A DNA stretch of 64,000 bases from positions 1 to 64,000 of the forward strand of contig FR889447.1 of assembly GCA_000432895.1 (NCBI GenBank), read 5' to 3'. This DNA comes from Firmicutes bacterium CAG:449 (GTDB lineage Bacteria; Bacillota_I; Bacilli_A; RFN20; CAG-449). Below the pieces are notes generated by a model. That model was given only the letters and a program-made list of their open reading frames with translations, ran no database searches and was not told the DNA's origin. A program made the translations under genes and the position numbers. Shown here piece after piece: positions 35,632-45,038 of this stretch (within the stretch, counting starts at the first letter, position 1; the number at the start of each line of letters is the position of its first letter).

Positions 35632-36630
35632 ATGAAACTAAATGTTAATTTAAAAGATAAATCATATGAAGTAATTGTTGAAAGAGGAATTATAAAAAAT
35701 ATTACACCTTATGTAGACATTGAAAAAAAGTTTTTAATTGTTAGTGATGATAGAATTCCTAATGTTTATATTAACACCATAAAAAAACAATTAAAGAAAG
35801 TTGATGTTTTTATTTTTCCACATGGTGAAAATAATAAATCTTTAAAAAATTATCAATTAGTTATTGATAAATTAATTCAAGGTGATTATTCTCGAAAAGA
35901 TTATATAATCGCTCTTGGTGGTGGGGTAGTTACCGATTTAGCGGGTTTTGTTGCATCTACATATAAAAGAGGCATGAATTTAATTAATATTCCAACGACA
36001 ACTTTAGCAATGGTTGATGCATCTGTTGGTGGAAAAGTCGCTTTGAATTTTGATAAATTAAAAAATGTAATAGGATCATTTTATCATCCTAACTGTATTT
36101 TAATTGATATTGATACTTTAGAAACTTTGCCAAAAAGACATTATATTAATGGAGTAATTGAAGCTTTAAAAACAGGAATGATTGGTGATAAAGAATTATA
36201 TAATATTTTCTTTAATGGTGATTATAGAGATCATATAGAGGAAATTATTTATCGTTCTTTACAATATAAAATTAAAATTGTTGAACAAGATGAAAAAGAA
36301 GAAAATATCAGAAAAGTTTTAAATTTCGGACATACTTTTGGTCATGCTTATGAAACATATTTTTTAATGAAAAATTATCTTCATGGAGAAGCAGTGGCTT
36401 TAGGAATTGTTACTATCAGTAAAGATAAACCATATTTAGAAGATATAAAAAAAATATTTACTAAATGGGGAATTAAATTAAATATTAATGTTGAAAAAGA
36501 TAAAATAATTAATATCATTAGAAATGATAAAAAATGCGATGATGATATAGTTGATTTAATTATTGTTGATGAAATTGGTAAAAGTAAAATTGTTCCAACC
36601 AAAATAGAAGATTTATCGAGGTATTTATGA
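35632..36630 (+). CDS. aroB: 3-dehydroquinate synthase
   Basis: 332 aa, slightly short at the C-terminus compared with the usual 350-360. ALGGGVVTDLAGFVASTYKRG near 99 is the NAD-binding loop; Zn ligands are Glu in NGVIEALK near 182, His in FGHTFGHAYE near 239 and His in LHGEAVALG near 254. It cyclises DAHP to 3-dehydroquinate, step 2 of the shikimate pathway. It is the first gene of the operon (AAGAGG before the ATG) and its stop overlaps the aroC start by 4 bases. Confidence 0.96.
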   Translation: MKLNVNLKDKSYEVIVERGIIKNITPYVDIEKKFLIVSDDRIPNVYINTIKKQLKKVDVFIFPHGENNKSLKNYQLVIDKLIQGDYSRKDYIIALGGGVVTDLAGFVASTYKRGMNLINIPTTTLAMVDASVGGKVALNFDKLKNVIGSFYHPNCILIDIDTLETLPKRHYINGVIEALKTGMIGDKELYNIFFNGDYRDHIEEIIYRSLQYKIKIVEQDEKEENIRKVLNFGHTFGHAYETYFLMKNYLHGEAVALGIVTISKDKPYLEDIKKIFTKWGIKLNINVEKDKIINIIRNDKKCDDDIVDLIIVDEIGKSKIVPTKIEDLSRYL

Positions 36631-37679
36631 GTTTTGGTGAAGAAGTAAAAATAAGTTTATTTGGTGAATCACATTCTTATTGTGTAGGAATGTTAATTGA
36701 AGGACTTAAAAGCGGAATATATTTAGATATAAATTATTTAGAAGAAAAATTAAAAAAGAGAAAAACACATGATAAATTATCTACTTCTAGGAATGAAGAA
36801 GATAAAATTGATTTTTTAAGTGGAGTTTTTAATAATTATACTGATGGTAGTCCTCTTGTTTTTATTATTAAAAATAAAGATGTCAAAAGTGAAGATTATA
36901 TTAAAGGGAATATAAGACCATCTCACGCAGATTATACTTATTATGAAAAATATCATCATTATAATGATTATCGCGGTGGAGGATATTCTTCTGGAAGATT
37001 AACCGCGCCTATTATTGTTTTAGGAGCGATTATAGAAAGTATTTTACCTAATATTAAGGTTACTTCTCGAATTTATCAAATTGGTGATGTTTTTGATGAT
37101 GAAGAAGTTGATATTAATTTGTTAGAGGGGTTATTTGCAACTTCTAATAAAGAAAAATCTATTTTAATGCAAAAAGAAATTGAAAAAGCAAAATTAGATA
37201 ATGATTCTCTTGGTGGAATTGTTGAAACTTTTGTTCAAGGAGTTCCCATTGGTTTAGGTGAACCTTTTTTTGATAGTTTAGAAAGTATGATTTCACATGC
37301 TTTATTTTCTATTGGAGGAGTTAAAGGAGTTCTTTTTGGTGATGGAATTAAATTTGCTTCCTCTAGAGGTAGTGAAGTAAATGATCAAATGTCATATATA
37401 GATGGAAAAGTTACTTATTTAACTAATCATAATGGAGGGATCAATGGGGGTATTTCTAATGGCCAAGTGATTAGTTTTAAAACTATTATTAAACCAACTT
37501 CATCTATTTCTAAAACAATGAAAACAATTAATGTTCAAGATCAAAGTAATATTGAATTAAATTTAAAAGGTCGACATGATAGTTGTTTAGTTCATCGTAT
37601 AAAACCAGTTATTGATGCGTTAACATATTATGTAATTTATGAAATGATGTTAAGAGGAAAAAAATGGAATACGGATTGA
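36627..37679 (+). CDS. aroC: Chorismate synthase
   Basis: 350 aa. LFGESHSYCVGM at the start, RPSHADYTYYEKY near 105, DYRGGGYSSGRLTAP near 119, GGINGGISNGQVI near 273 and LKGRHDSCLVHR near 313 are the FMN/EPSP-binding signatures, in the GGG(Y/H)xSGRLTAP form common in Firmicutes. It makes chorismate from EPSP, the last step. The gene overlaps the fused aroE-aroK by 16 bases. Confidence 0.95.
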   Translation: MSFGEEVKISLFGESHSYCVGMLIEGLKSGIYLDINYLEEKLKKRKTHDKLSTSRNEEDKIDFLSGVFNNYTDGSPLVFIIKNKDVKSEDYIKGNIRPSHADYTYYEKYHHYNDYRGGGYSSGRLTAPIIVLGAIIESILPNIKVTSRIYQIGDVFDDEEVDINLLEGLFATSNKEKSILMQKEIEKAKLDNDSLGGIVETFVQGVPIGLGEPFFDSLESMISHALFSIGGVKGVLFGDGIKFASSRGSEVNDQMSYIDGKVTYLTNHNGGINGGISNGQVISFKTIIKPTSSISKTMKTINVQDQSNIELNLKGRHDSCLVHRIKPVIDALTYYVIYEMMLRGKKWNTD

Positions 37680-38911
37680 TTGGAAAAGTATTAGTTCATT
37701 CTTATTCACAATATATTCATACTTTACTAACACAAAAAGAATATGTTTTAAAATCTTTAGATGAAAATGAATTTATAAATTTTATGAAAAATAAAGATTT
37801 TAAAGGAATTAATGTTACTATTCCTTATAAAGAAAAAGTTATTCCTTACTTAGATGAAATTGATGAAAAAGCTTCTTTAATAGGGGCCGTTAATACTATT
37901 ATTAATCAAAATAATCATTTAAAAGGCTATAATACTGATTATTATGGTTTTATCAAGATGATAAAAAGACATAACATCAATTTTGAAAATAAAAAAGTTT
38001 TGATTTTAGGTTCTGGAGGAACTTCAAAAACTATTAAACAAGCTTTAATTGATTTATCCGCTAAAGAAATATATATTGTTTCAAGAACGAAAAAGAAGAA
38101 TGTTATTACTTACCAAGAATTAGATAATTATTTTGATATAGATTGTATTATTAATACTACACCATATGGAATGTATCCAAATTATGAAAAAGATACTTTA
38201 ATAGATGTAAAAAAATTTCCGTATTTAAGTTTATGTATTGATATAATTTATAATCCATATAAAACAAATTTTTTATTAGAAGCAAAAAAAAGAAATATTA
38301 AAATTATTTCAGGACTAGAAATGCTTGTTGAACAAGCAATTTTAGCAAGTGAATTATTTTTTAATGTTAAATATAGTGAAATTGTGTATAAAAATATTTT
38401 TCATCAAACAATGTTAAAATATAATAATATTGTTTTAATTGGAATGCCTGCTTCTGGAAAAACTACAGCTTCAAGAATATTATCAAAAAAATTAAAAATG
38501 GAATATCTTGATTTAGATGAAGAATTTGAAAAAATTAATAATGTTTCAATTAAAGAGTATTTTGAAAAATATTCAGAAAGTGCTTTTAGAGAGCAAGAAA
38601 ATCAAATAGTAAAAAGTATAAAAGATGTTCGAGGAAAAATAATTTCTACTGGGGGAGGAACTTTCTTAAACGAAGAAAATGCAGAAATTTTATCAAGAAA
38701 TGGAATTGTTATATTTTTAAATAGAGATTTATATTCAATAAAAAAAATAAAGTCTTTAAAGAAAACTAGACCTTTACTTACTGATAATAATGCTTTACAA
38801 GATTTATATGAAAAAAGAATAGAAATATATAAAAAATATGCAGATAAAGAAATTTATTGTAAAGGAACAAAACTTAATACAATTAATTTAATTTTGGAGA
38901 GTTTAAGATGA
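37664..38911 (+). CDS. aroE-aroK: Bifunctional shikimate dehydrogenase-shikimate kinase
   Basis: 415 aa in one frame. Residues 1-250 form AroE: YGLIGKVLVHSYSQ (shikimate-binding S-x-S), NVTIPYKEK with the catalytic Lys, GAVNTI, GYNTDYYGF with the catalytic Asp, Rossmann loop GSGGTSK near 117, and GLEMLVEQA near 225. Residues 255-415 form a complete shikimate kinase: Walker A GMPASGKTT from 260, DLDEEFE, FREQE, STGGGT and RPLL. The fused enzyme reduces 3-dehydroshikimate and phosphorylates the product, consecutive steps 4 and 5. No linker or internal ribosome binding site is evident. Confidence 0.95.
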   Translation: MEYGLIGKVLVHSYSQYIHTLLTQKEYVLKSLDENEFINFMKNKDFKGINVTIPYKEKVIPYLDEIDEKASLIGAVNTIINQNNHLKGYNTDYYGFIKMIKRHNINFENKKVLILGSGGTSKTIKQALIDLSAKEIYIVSRTKKKNVITYQELDNYFDIDCIINTTPYGMYPNYEKDTLIDVKKFPYLSLCIDIIYNPYKTNFLLEAKKRNIKIISGLEMLVEQAILASELFFNVKYSEIVYKNIFHQTMLKYNNIVLIGMPASGKTTASRILSKKLKMEYLDLDEEFEKINNVSIKEYFEKYSESAFREQENQIVKSIKDVRGKIISTGGGTFLNEENAEILSRNGIVIFLNRDLYSIKKIKSLKKTRPLLTDNNALQDLYEKRIEIYKKYADKEIYCKGTKLNTINLILESLR

Positions 38912-39342
38912 AGATAATGATTATCAATGGACCAAATATTAATATGCTTGGTATTCGAGAAACAAATTTATATGGAATTACTTTTTATCATGATTTAGAA
39001 AAGAAAATAAAAATCTGGGCTAAAGAAAATAATCTTAAAGTTGAAATTCATCAATCCAATTATGAAGGAAAAATCATTGATTTAATACAAAAGGCTTATT
39101 TTAAAAAATTTAATGGTATAATATTAAATGCTGGGGGTTATACACATACCTCAATTTCAATTTTAGATGCCTTAAAATCAACAAATATTCCTTGTATAGA
39201 GGTTCATTTAACTGATATAGAAAAAAGGGAAGAATATAGAAAGCGTTCATATATTTCTGAATATGCATTTAAGGTTATCAAAGGTCTTGGTATAGAAGGT
39301 TATCACCAAGCGTTAGTTAGTTTTAAGGAGAATGAAATATGA
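38908..39342 (+). CDS. aroQ: 3-dehydroquinate dehydratase, type II
   Basis: 144 aa, family length. INGPNINMLGIRETNLYG (residues 5-22) has the flexible-loop catalytic Arg and Tyr; HQSNYEGKIIDLI near 47, LNAGGYTHTS near 72 and EVHLTDIEKREEYRKRSYIS near 94 follow. It dehydrates 3-dehydroquinate (step 3). It overlaps both neighbours by 4 bases. Confidence 0.96.
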   Translation: MKIMIINGPNINMLGIRETNLYGITFYHDLEKKIKIWAKENNLKVEIHQSNYEGKIIDLIQKAYFKKFNGIILNAGGYTHTSISILDALKSTNIPCIEVHLTDIEKREEYRKRSYISEYAFKVIKGLGIEGYHQALVSFKENEI

Positions 39343-40358
39343 TTCTAATTATAAAAAATGAAGCCACAGAAAAAAGTATTATTGAATTACAAGATTATTT
39401 GGCAGATAACAATTTCTTTTATGAAATTATTCAAGGTAATAATACAAAAGTAATGACAGTTATTGGTGATACTTCTTTACTTGATGATAATATTGTTCGT
39501 TCGTTTGATTGTGTTGATGATGTTAAAAGAATTACTCCTGCTTATAAAAAAGTAAGTAGAAAATATCATCCAGAAGATACGATTGTTGAGGTTAATGGAA
39601 TTAAAATAGGTGGAAAAGAAAATGTTGTTTTAATTGCTGGACCATGTTCAATTGAAGGAGAACAATCAACTTTATATATTGCTGAAAATGTTCAAAAGAT
39701 TGGAGCTAAAATTTTTAGAGGTGGAGCTTATAAAGGAAGAACTTCACCATATTCATTCCAAGGCTTAAAACAAGAAGGTTTAAAAGATTTACAAAAAGTA
39801 AAAACTTATTTTAATATGCCAGTAGTTTCAGAAATTTTATCTATTGAACAAATTCCTGAATTTGTTGAAAAAGTAGATATTATTCAAGTTGGTGCAAGAA
39901 ATATGCAAAATTATGAATTATTAAAAGCTTTAGGTAAAATAAATAAACCAATTTTATTAAAAAGAGGAATGTCTGCGACAATTGAAGAATTATTAATGGC
40001 AGCAGAATATATTGTTAATGGTGGTAATAAGAATGTTATTCTTTGTGAAAGAGGAATTAGAACATTTGAAAAAGCATTTAGAAATACTTTAGATTTAGCT
40101 TCTGTTCCTTATTTAAAGAAAATAACTCATTTACCAATTATTGTTGATCCTTCTCATGGAACTGGAAGAAGAGAATTAGTTGAACCTATGACGCTTGCAG
40201 CGATTGCTTGTGGAGCAGATGGAGTAATGATGGAAGTTCATAATAATCCTCAATGTGCTTTCTCTGATGGAGCACAATGCATTGATTTTGAAGAATTTGC
40301 TCAAATTGTCAAAAAATCTAAATTAATTGCTAAGGCTATTGGAAGGGATATTTATTAA
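39339..40358 (+). CDS. aroF: 3-deoxy-7-phosphoheptulonate synthase (DAHP synthase)
   Basis: 339 aa. An N-terminal ferredoxin-like regulatory domain (about 1-70) precedes the TIM barrel: VVLIAGPCSIEGE near 90, FRGGAYKGRTSPYSFQG near 127, VGARNMQNYELLK near 184, LLKRGMSATIEE near 205, ILCERGIRTFE near 232 and VDPSHGTGRRELV near 268. This is the type I-beta form found in Bacillus and Thermotoga, in which the N-terminal domain mediates feedback inhibition. It condenses PEP and erythrose 4-phosphate (step 1). Its stop shares a base with the aroA start (TAATG). Confidence 0.95.
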   Translation: MILIIKNEATEKSIIELQDYLADNNFFYEIIQGNNTKVMTVIGDTSLLDDNIVRSFDCVDDVKRITPAYKKVSRKYHPEDTIVEVNGIKIGGKENVVLIAGPCSIEGEQSTLYIAENVQKIGAKIFRGGAYKGRTSPYSFQGLKQEGLKDLQKVKTYFNMPVVSEILSIEQIPEFVEKVDIIQVGARNMQNYELLKALGKINKPILLKRGMSATIEELLMAAEYIVNGGNKNVILCERGIRTFEKAFRNTLDLASVPYLKKITHLPIIVDPSHGTGRRELVEPMTLAAIACGADGVMMEVHNNPQCAFSDGAQCIDFEEFAQIVKKSKLIAKAIGRDIY

Positions 40359-41608
40359 TGAATATCCCTTCTTTTGTTCCTTGTGGAAAAGTTAGTTTGC
40401 CTTCTTCAAAAAGTTATTTTCATCGTTATTTAATTTCTTTTTTTATTGCTAATAAGAAATCATCTTTAACTTATTATTCAATGTGTGAGGATGTTTATTT
40501 AACATTAAAAGCTTTAGAAAAATTAGGTGGTGAATTTTTAATTGAAGAAAATAAAATTACTTTTTTTAAAAGGAAAAGTGCACCTAATTATGTTGAATTT
40601 GATGTTAAAGAAAGTGCTTCTACTTTAAGATTTTTATTTTTTATTAGTTGCTATTTATCTTCTCATATTAAAATAAATGGAAGTAAGTCTTTATTTAAAA
40701 GAGGAATTAAACCAATTGAAGAATTTTTAAAAAATCAAAACATTAAATATAATTTACAAGATACTTATTTAGAAGTTTTTGGAAAAATAAAAGTCGATAA
40801 TTTTATTTTAAATGAGAACATTTCTAGCCAATATATTACAGGTTATTTATTTTTATTAGGAATAAGTAAAGAAGATAAATATATTAAATATCCTGTAAAT
40901 ATGGAATCTTTTTCTTATGTAGAAATGAGTTTAAAATCTTTAGAAGATATTGGAGTTAGTTTTATTAACGAAGATAATCTTATAAAATTAAATAAAATTA
41001 ATTATTGCTCTAATGATATTGTGCTTGAACAAGATTATTCTTCTTTAGCAAATTTTGCTGTTTTAGGAGCTTTAAAAGGGAAAGTTATTTTTGAAAATTT
41101 AAATTTAACTTCTTTACAAGGTGATAAAAAAATTCTAGAAATATTGATGGATGGAAGAGCAAAAATTGATTTTTTTCAAAATGAAGTGAGTTTCAATTCT
41201 TCAATTATTAAAGGCCAAACAATTTCTTTAAAAGATTGTATAGATTTAGGACCAATACTTTTTGTTTTAGCTTCTTATAGTTATGGTAAAACTACATTTA
41301 TTAATTTTTCTAGATTAATATATAAAGAAAGTAATCGTTTAAAATGTATGTTTGATGAATTAAAAAAAACAAATGTTGATATTAATATTGTTAATGATGA
41401 AGTAATTATTAATGGTAAAGCCTCTTATGAAGGAGGTTATCATTTTTCTAGTCATAATGATCATCGAATTTGTATGGCATTAACAATTTTTAGTGTTTTA
41501 AGTAAAGGAAATTGTATAATAGATGGTGAAGAATGTGTAAAGAAATCATATCCACATTTTTTTGAAGATTTATTTTCGTTAAGGAGTCAAAATGAAAACA
41601 ATTGTTAG
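40358..41608 (+). CDS. aroA: 3-phosphoshikimate 1-carboxyvinyltransferase (EPSP synthase)
   Basis: 416 aa. LPSSKSYFHRYLIS near 15 is the PEP/S3P-binding Lys-Ser motif; KESASTLRFLFF near 87, the QYITGYLFLLG block near 160, LGPILFVLASYSYGKT near 309, KESNRLKCMFDEL near 329 and SSHNDHRICMALTIFS near 360 are all conserved. The sequence is clearly diverged but keeps all signatures. It adds PEP to shikimate 3-phosphate (step 6). The gene overlaps mnmE by 17 bases. Confidence 0.93.
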   Translation: MNIPSFVPCGKVSLPSSKSYFHRYLISFFIANKKSSLTYYSMCEDVYLTLKALEKLGGEFLIEENKITFFKRKSAPNYVEFDVKESASTLRFLFFISCYLSSHIKINGSKSLFKRGIKPIEEFLKNQNIKYNLQDTYLEVFGKIKVDNFILNENISSQYITGYLFLLGISKEDKYIKYPVNMESFSYVEMSLKSLEDIGVSFINEDNLIKLNKINYCSNDIVLEQDYSSLANFAVLGALKGKVIFENLNLTSLQGDKKILEILMDGRAKIDFFQNEVSFNSSIIKGQTISLKDCIDLGPILFVLASYSYGKTTFINFSRLIYKESNRLKCMFDELKKTNVDINIVNDEVIINGKASYEGGYHFSSHNDHRICMALTIFSVLSKGNCIIDGEECVKKSYPHFFEDLFSLRSQNENNC

Positions 41609-42908
41609 TTTAATTACTCCTCCATTAAATGCAGCAGTCGCCGTTATTAGAATGTCAGGAGATGAAGCAAAAACTATTGCTCAAGAAATTTTTTCACGAC
41701 CAATAGAAAAACCTAATCATGTTTATTATGGAAATATTATTGATGGTAAAGAAATTGTTGATCAAGTTTTATTAACTTATTTTGCTTCACCAAAATCTTT
41801 TACAGGTGAAGATGTTGTGGAAATTTCTACTCATGGATCAATGCTAATTGCTAATCAAGTAATTGAATTAATTATTTCTAAAGGTGCTAGACTTGCTGAA
41901 AGAGGAGAATTTTCTTCTCGAGCGTATTATAATAATAAAATTGATTTAGTCCAAGCAGAAGCTATTTTATCTACAATAGAGGCTAATACTTTAGAAGCAA
42001 AAAAATTAGCATTATATTCTTTAAATGGAGAAACCTCATCTTTAATAAAACCATTAATTGATAATTTGGCTTCTTTATTAAGTAATATTGAAGTAAATAT
42101 TGATTATCCAGAGTATTTAGATATTGAAGAGGTCACTTATTCTAGAATCAAAAAAGAATGTTTAGAGATGGTTAATGAATTAGATAAATTATTATCTCAA
42201 TCAAAAAAATCTCAATATTTTATGCATGGGATTAATGTTTGTTTAGTTGGCTTACCAAATACAGGAAAATCATCTTTATTAAATGCTTTTTTAAATCAAG
42301 AAAAAGCAATTGTAACTAATGTTCCAGGAACCACTAGAGATATAGTGGAAGGAAATATTAATTTGGATGGATTACCTTTACATTTACTTGATACCGCGGG
42401 AATTAGAAAAGCTGATAATGTTGTTGAACAAATTGGTATTAGTAAATCTCAAGAAAGTATTAAAAATGCTGATTTAGTAATTATGGTTTTAGATGCAACA
42501 AGACAAATTAATGATGAAGAAAAAGAAATACTTAACTCTATTAAAGATAAAAACTATATTTTAGTTTATAACAAGAAAGATTTAATAGATAAAGTTGATG
42601 ATGATAAAATCTATATTTCCGCTTTAAATAAAGATATTAGTTCTTTAAAAAAGAAAATCTTATCTTTATTTAATTTATCAAGTAGTGATTTAACGCCTTC
42701 TTTATGTACATCTAGACAAGTTGGTTTATTACAAAAAGCTAAAAATAGTTTATTAAAAGCTCAAGAAGATGCTTCAAATAATGTTCCTATTGATTTAGTA
42801 AGTGTATCTATTAAAGAAAGTTATGATAGTTTAAAAGAAATCTTAGGAATGAATGTTAATATTGATTTATCAGAAGAGATTTTTTCTCGTTTTTGTGTGG
42901 GGAAATAA
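41592..42908 (+). CDS. mnmE: tRNA modification GTPase MnmE
   Basis: 438 aa. N-terminal tetrahydrofolate-binding domain (DEAKTIAQEIFSRP, ISTHGSMLIANQVIELI), G domain with GLPNTGKSSLLNAF near 219 and DTAGIRKADNVVEQIGI near 265, and the conserved C-terminal FCVGK with its essential Cys. It forms the cmnm5U34 modification of tRNA with MnmG. AAGGAGTC before the ATG lies within aroA, which couples this housekeeping gene to the aro operon. Confidence 0.96.
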   Translation: MKTIVSLITPPLNAAVAVIRMSGDEAKTIAQEIFSRPIEKPNHVYYGNIIDGKEIVDQVLLTYFASPKSFTGEDVVEISTHGSMLIANQVIELIISKGARLAERGEFSSRAYYNNKIDLVQAEAILSTIEANTLEAKKLALYSLNGETSSLIKPLIDNLASLLSNIEVNIDYPEYLDIEEVTYSRIKKECLEMVNELDKLLSQSKKSQYFMHGINVCLVGLPNTGKSSLLNAFLNQEKAIVTNVPGTTRDIVEGNINLDGLPLHLLDTAGIRKADNVVEQIGISKSQESIKNADLVIMVLDATRQINDEEKEILNSIKDKNYILVYNKKDLIDKVDDDKIYISALNKDISSLKKKILSLFNLSSSDLTPSLCTSRQVGLLQKAKNSLLKAQEDASNNVPIDLVSVSIKESYDSLKEILGMNVNIDLSEEIFSRFCVGK

Positions 42909-42910
42909 AG

Positions 42911-43669
42911 ATGATTTTTGATACACATTGCCATCTTTACGATGATCCTTTTACGGATTTAAAAGATGTTATAAAAAGAGCACAAGATAATAAAGTTGAA
43001 TTAATGTTAATTCCAAGTGATAATATTATAAATTCAAAAAAAAGTATTGATTTAGCAAGTAAATATTCTTTTATTTATTCTGCAATAGGAATTTTTCCTG
43101 GTGAAGTAGATAATTTAGATCTTTCTTGCTTAGAAGAAATAGAAAAACTCGCTCAAAATAAAAAAGTTAAAGCAATTGGTGAAATTGGTTTAGATTATCA
43201 TTATTATCAAGATAATAAAGAAAAACAAAAAATATTTTTCATTAAACAAATTGAATTAGCTAATAAATTACATTTACCAATTATTGTTCATTCTCGTGAT
43301 GCTTGTGAAGATACATTAGCTGTTTTAGATGAAAATAAACCATTATATGGATGTGTATTTCATTGTTTTTCATATTCAGTGGAAGTAATGAAAATCTTAA
43401 TGAAAAGAGGCTATTATATTGGTTTAGATGGACCAGTTACTTATAAAAATGCCTCCACGCCTAAACAAGTAGCTAAAGAAGTTGATATAAATAGATTGCT
43501 AGTAGAAACTGATTCACCTTATTTAACACCTACTCCTCATCGTGGAGAAAGAAATGAACCTGCTAGAATTATTTATACTATTCAAGAAATTGCTTTATTA
43601 AGAAATATGTTTTACGATGATGTTTGTAAAATAACTTATGAAAATGGTAGGGAATTTTTCTCTATATGA
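42911..43669 (+). CDS. tatD: TatD-family metal-dependent hydrolase
   Basis: 252 aa from the ATG at 42911; GGGGAAATAAAG stands before it and an earlier in-frame start inside mnmE is unlikely. FDTHCHL at the N-terminus, GEIGLDYHYY near 92, IVHSRDACEDTL near 124, GCVFHCFSYS near 145 and VETDSPYL near 197 are the metal-binding motifs. It is probably a 3'-5' exonuclease/deoxyribonuclease. The tatD-rnmV-rsmA order is as in B. subtilis. Confidence 0.94.
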   Translation: MIFDTHCHLYDDPFTDLKDVIKRAQDNKVELMLIPSDNIINSKKSIDLASKYSFIYSAIGIFPGEVDNLDLSCLEEIEKLAQNKKVKAIGEIGLDYHYYQDNKEKQKIFFIKQIELANKLHLPIIVHSRDACEDTLAVLDENKPLYGCVFHCFSYSVEVMKILMKRGYYIGLDGPVTYKNASTPKQVAKEVDINRLLVETDSPYLTPTPHRGERNEPARIIYTIQEIALLRNMFYDDVCKITYENGREFFSI

Positions 43670-44190
43670 AACCAGTAATTGTAGTAGAAGGGAAAACTGA
43701 TGTACAAAGACTTGAAAATCTAGTAGATGCCGATTTTGTTATTTGTAATGGATCAGCTATTGATGAAGAAACAATTGCTTATATTGATGAATTATCAAAG
43801 ATTAGGAAAGTTATTATTTTTACTGATCCAGATTATCCTGGTACGCAAATAAGAAATAAAATTGCTAGTAAAGTTAAAAACGTATATCATGCTTATGTAG
43901 ATAGAAATAAAGCAAGTAATGGAAAAAAATTAGGAATTGCAGAAACTGAAAAAGAAGAGATTTTAAACGCTCTTAGTAATTATGTTTTTTATAATCAAGA
44001 AAAGAATAATCAAATTACTATGAATGATTTTTATTCACTAGGTTTAGCAGGTAGTGAAAATTCTTCTTTGCAAAGAGAAAAAATATCAAAAAAATTTTCT
44101 TTAGGATATAACAATAGTAAATCATTATTAAAAAAAATAAATATGTTAAATATCTCATTAGAACAATTAAAGGAGGCTTTAAATGATTAG
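43666..44190 (+). CDS. rnmV: Ribonuclease M5
   Basis: 174 aa. Toprim domain at the N-terminus: VIVVEGKTDVQRLE (catalytic Glu), FTDPDYPGTQIRNKI near 51 (DxD), followed by HAYVDRNKA. It matures 5S rRNA in Firmicutes. It overlaps tatD by 4 bases and rsmA by 8. Confidence 0.93.
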   Translation: MKPVIVVEGKTDVQRLENLVDADFVICNGSAIDEETIAYIDELSKIRKVIIFTDPDYPGTQIRNKIASKVKNVYHAYVDRNKASNGKKLGIAETEKEEILNALSNYVFYNQEKNNQITMNDFYSLGLAGSENSSLQREKISKKFSLGYNNSKSLLKKINMLNISLEQLKEALND

Positions 44191-44980
44191 TAGTAAAGAA
44201 TATGTTATTAAAACTATGGTTAGTTTACTAGCTAATCCTAAAAAAAAGTTTTCACAGAATTTTTTGATTGATTATCAAACAGTTATTAAAACAGTTGATG
44301 CTTTAAATGGAAAAAGTAAAACTATTATTGAAATAGGTCCAGGGTTAGGAGCGCTTAGCGAAGAAATAGTAAATAGAAATTATCTTTTATATGCTTATGA
44401 AATAGATCAAACAATGGTTAATCATTTAGAAAGTTTTTTCAAAAATAAGAATAATTTTCATGTTATACAAGGTGATTTTTTAAAACAAGATTTAAAATAT
44501 GATGAATTAATTAGTGTTGTTTCTAATATTCCTTATAGTTTAACTACTCCAATTATTGAAAAAGTAATTTTATTACCTTTACAAATTGAAAGTTTTGTTT
44601 TTATGGTTCAAAAAGAAGCTGGACTTAGAATAATGGCAAAAAAAGGTAGTAAAGATTATTCTCCTTTATCAATATTTTTATCATATCTAGGAAAAATGGA
44701 AGTGGTTAATAAGGTTTCTAGAGATAAATTTCTTCCTTCACCCAATGTTGATTCGATTGTTTTAAAATTAACTTTTAATAAAAATAGAGATTATCAAAAA
44801 GAAAAAAAATTATATCAATTATTAAATAATTCTTTTCGCATGAGAAGAAAAACTTTATATAACAATTTACATAATATTGAAAATATTAAAGAGATTCTTT
44901 TTAGATGTAATATAAAAGAAAATGCTCGTCCAGAAGAATTAGAATTAAATGATTATTTAAAAATATTAGAGTTAATTTAA
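44183..44980 (+). CDS. rsmA: 16S rRNA adenine dimethyltransferase KsgA/RsmA
   Basis: 265 aa. KKFSQNFLID near 22, SAM-binding EIGPGLGALSEEI near 49, and the catalytic SNIPYSLTTPII near 115. It dimethylates two adjacent adenines near the 3' end of 16S rRNA. AAGGAGG before the ATG lies within rnmV. It ends the long overlapping chain that starts at aroB. Confidence 0.96.
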   Translation: MISSKEYVIKTMVSLLANPKKKFSQNFLIDYQTVIKTVDALNGKSKTIIEIGPGLGALSEEIVNRNYLLYAYEIDQTMVNHLESFFKNKNNFHVIQGDFLKQDLKYDELISVVSNIPYSLTTPIIEKVILLPLQIESFVFMVQKEAGLRIMAKKGSKDYSPLSIFLSYLGKMEVVNKVSRDKFLPSPNVDSIVLKLTFNKNRDYQKEKKLYQLLNNSFRMRRKTLYNNLHNIENIKEILFRCNIKENARPEELELNDYLKILELI

Positions 44981-45038
44981 TATTATATGTATAAAAATTC
45001 TTTTTTGAGCCAAATTATTATTGAGGTGAAAAAAGAGA

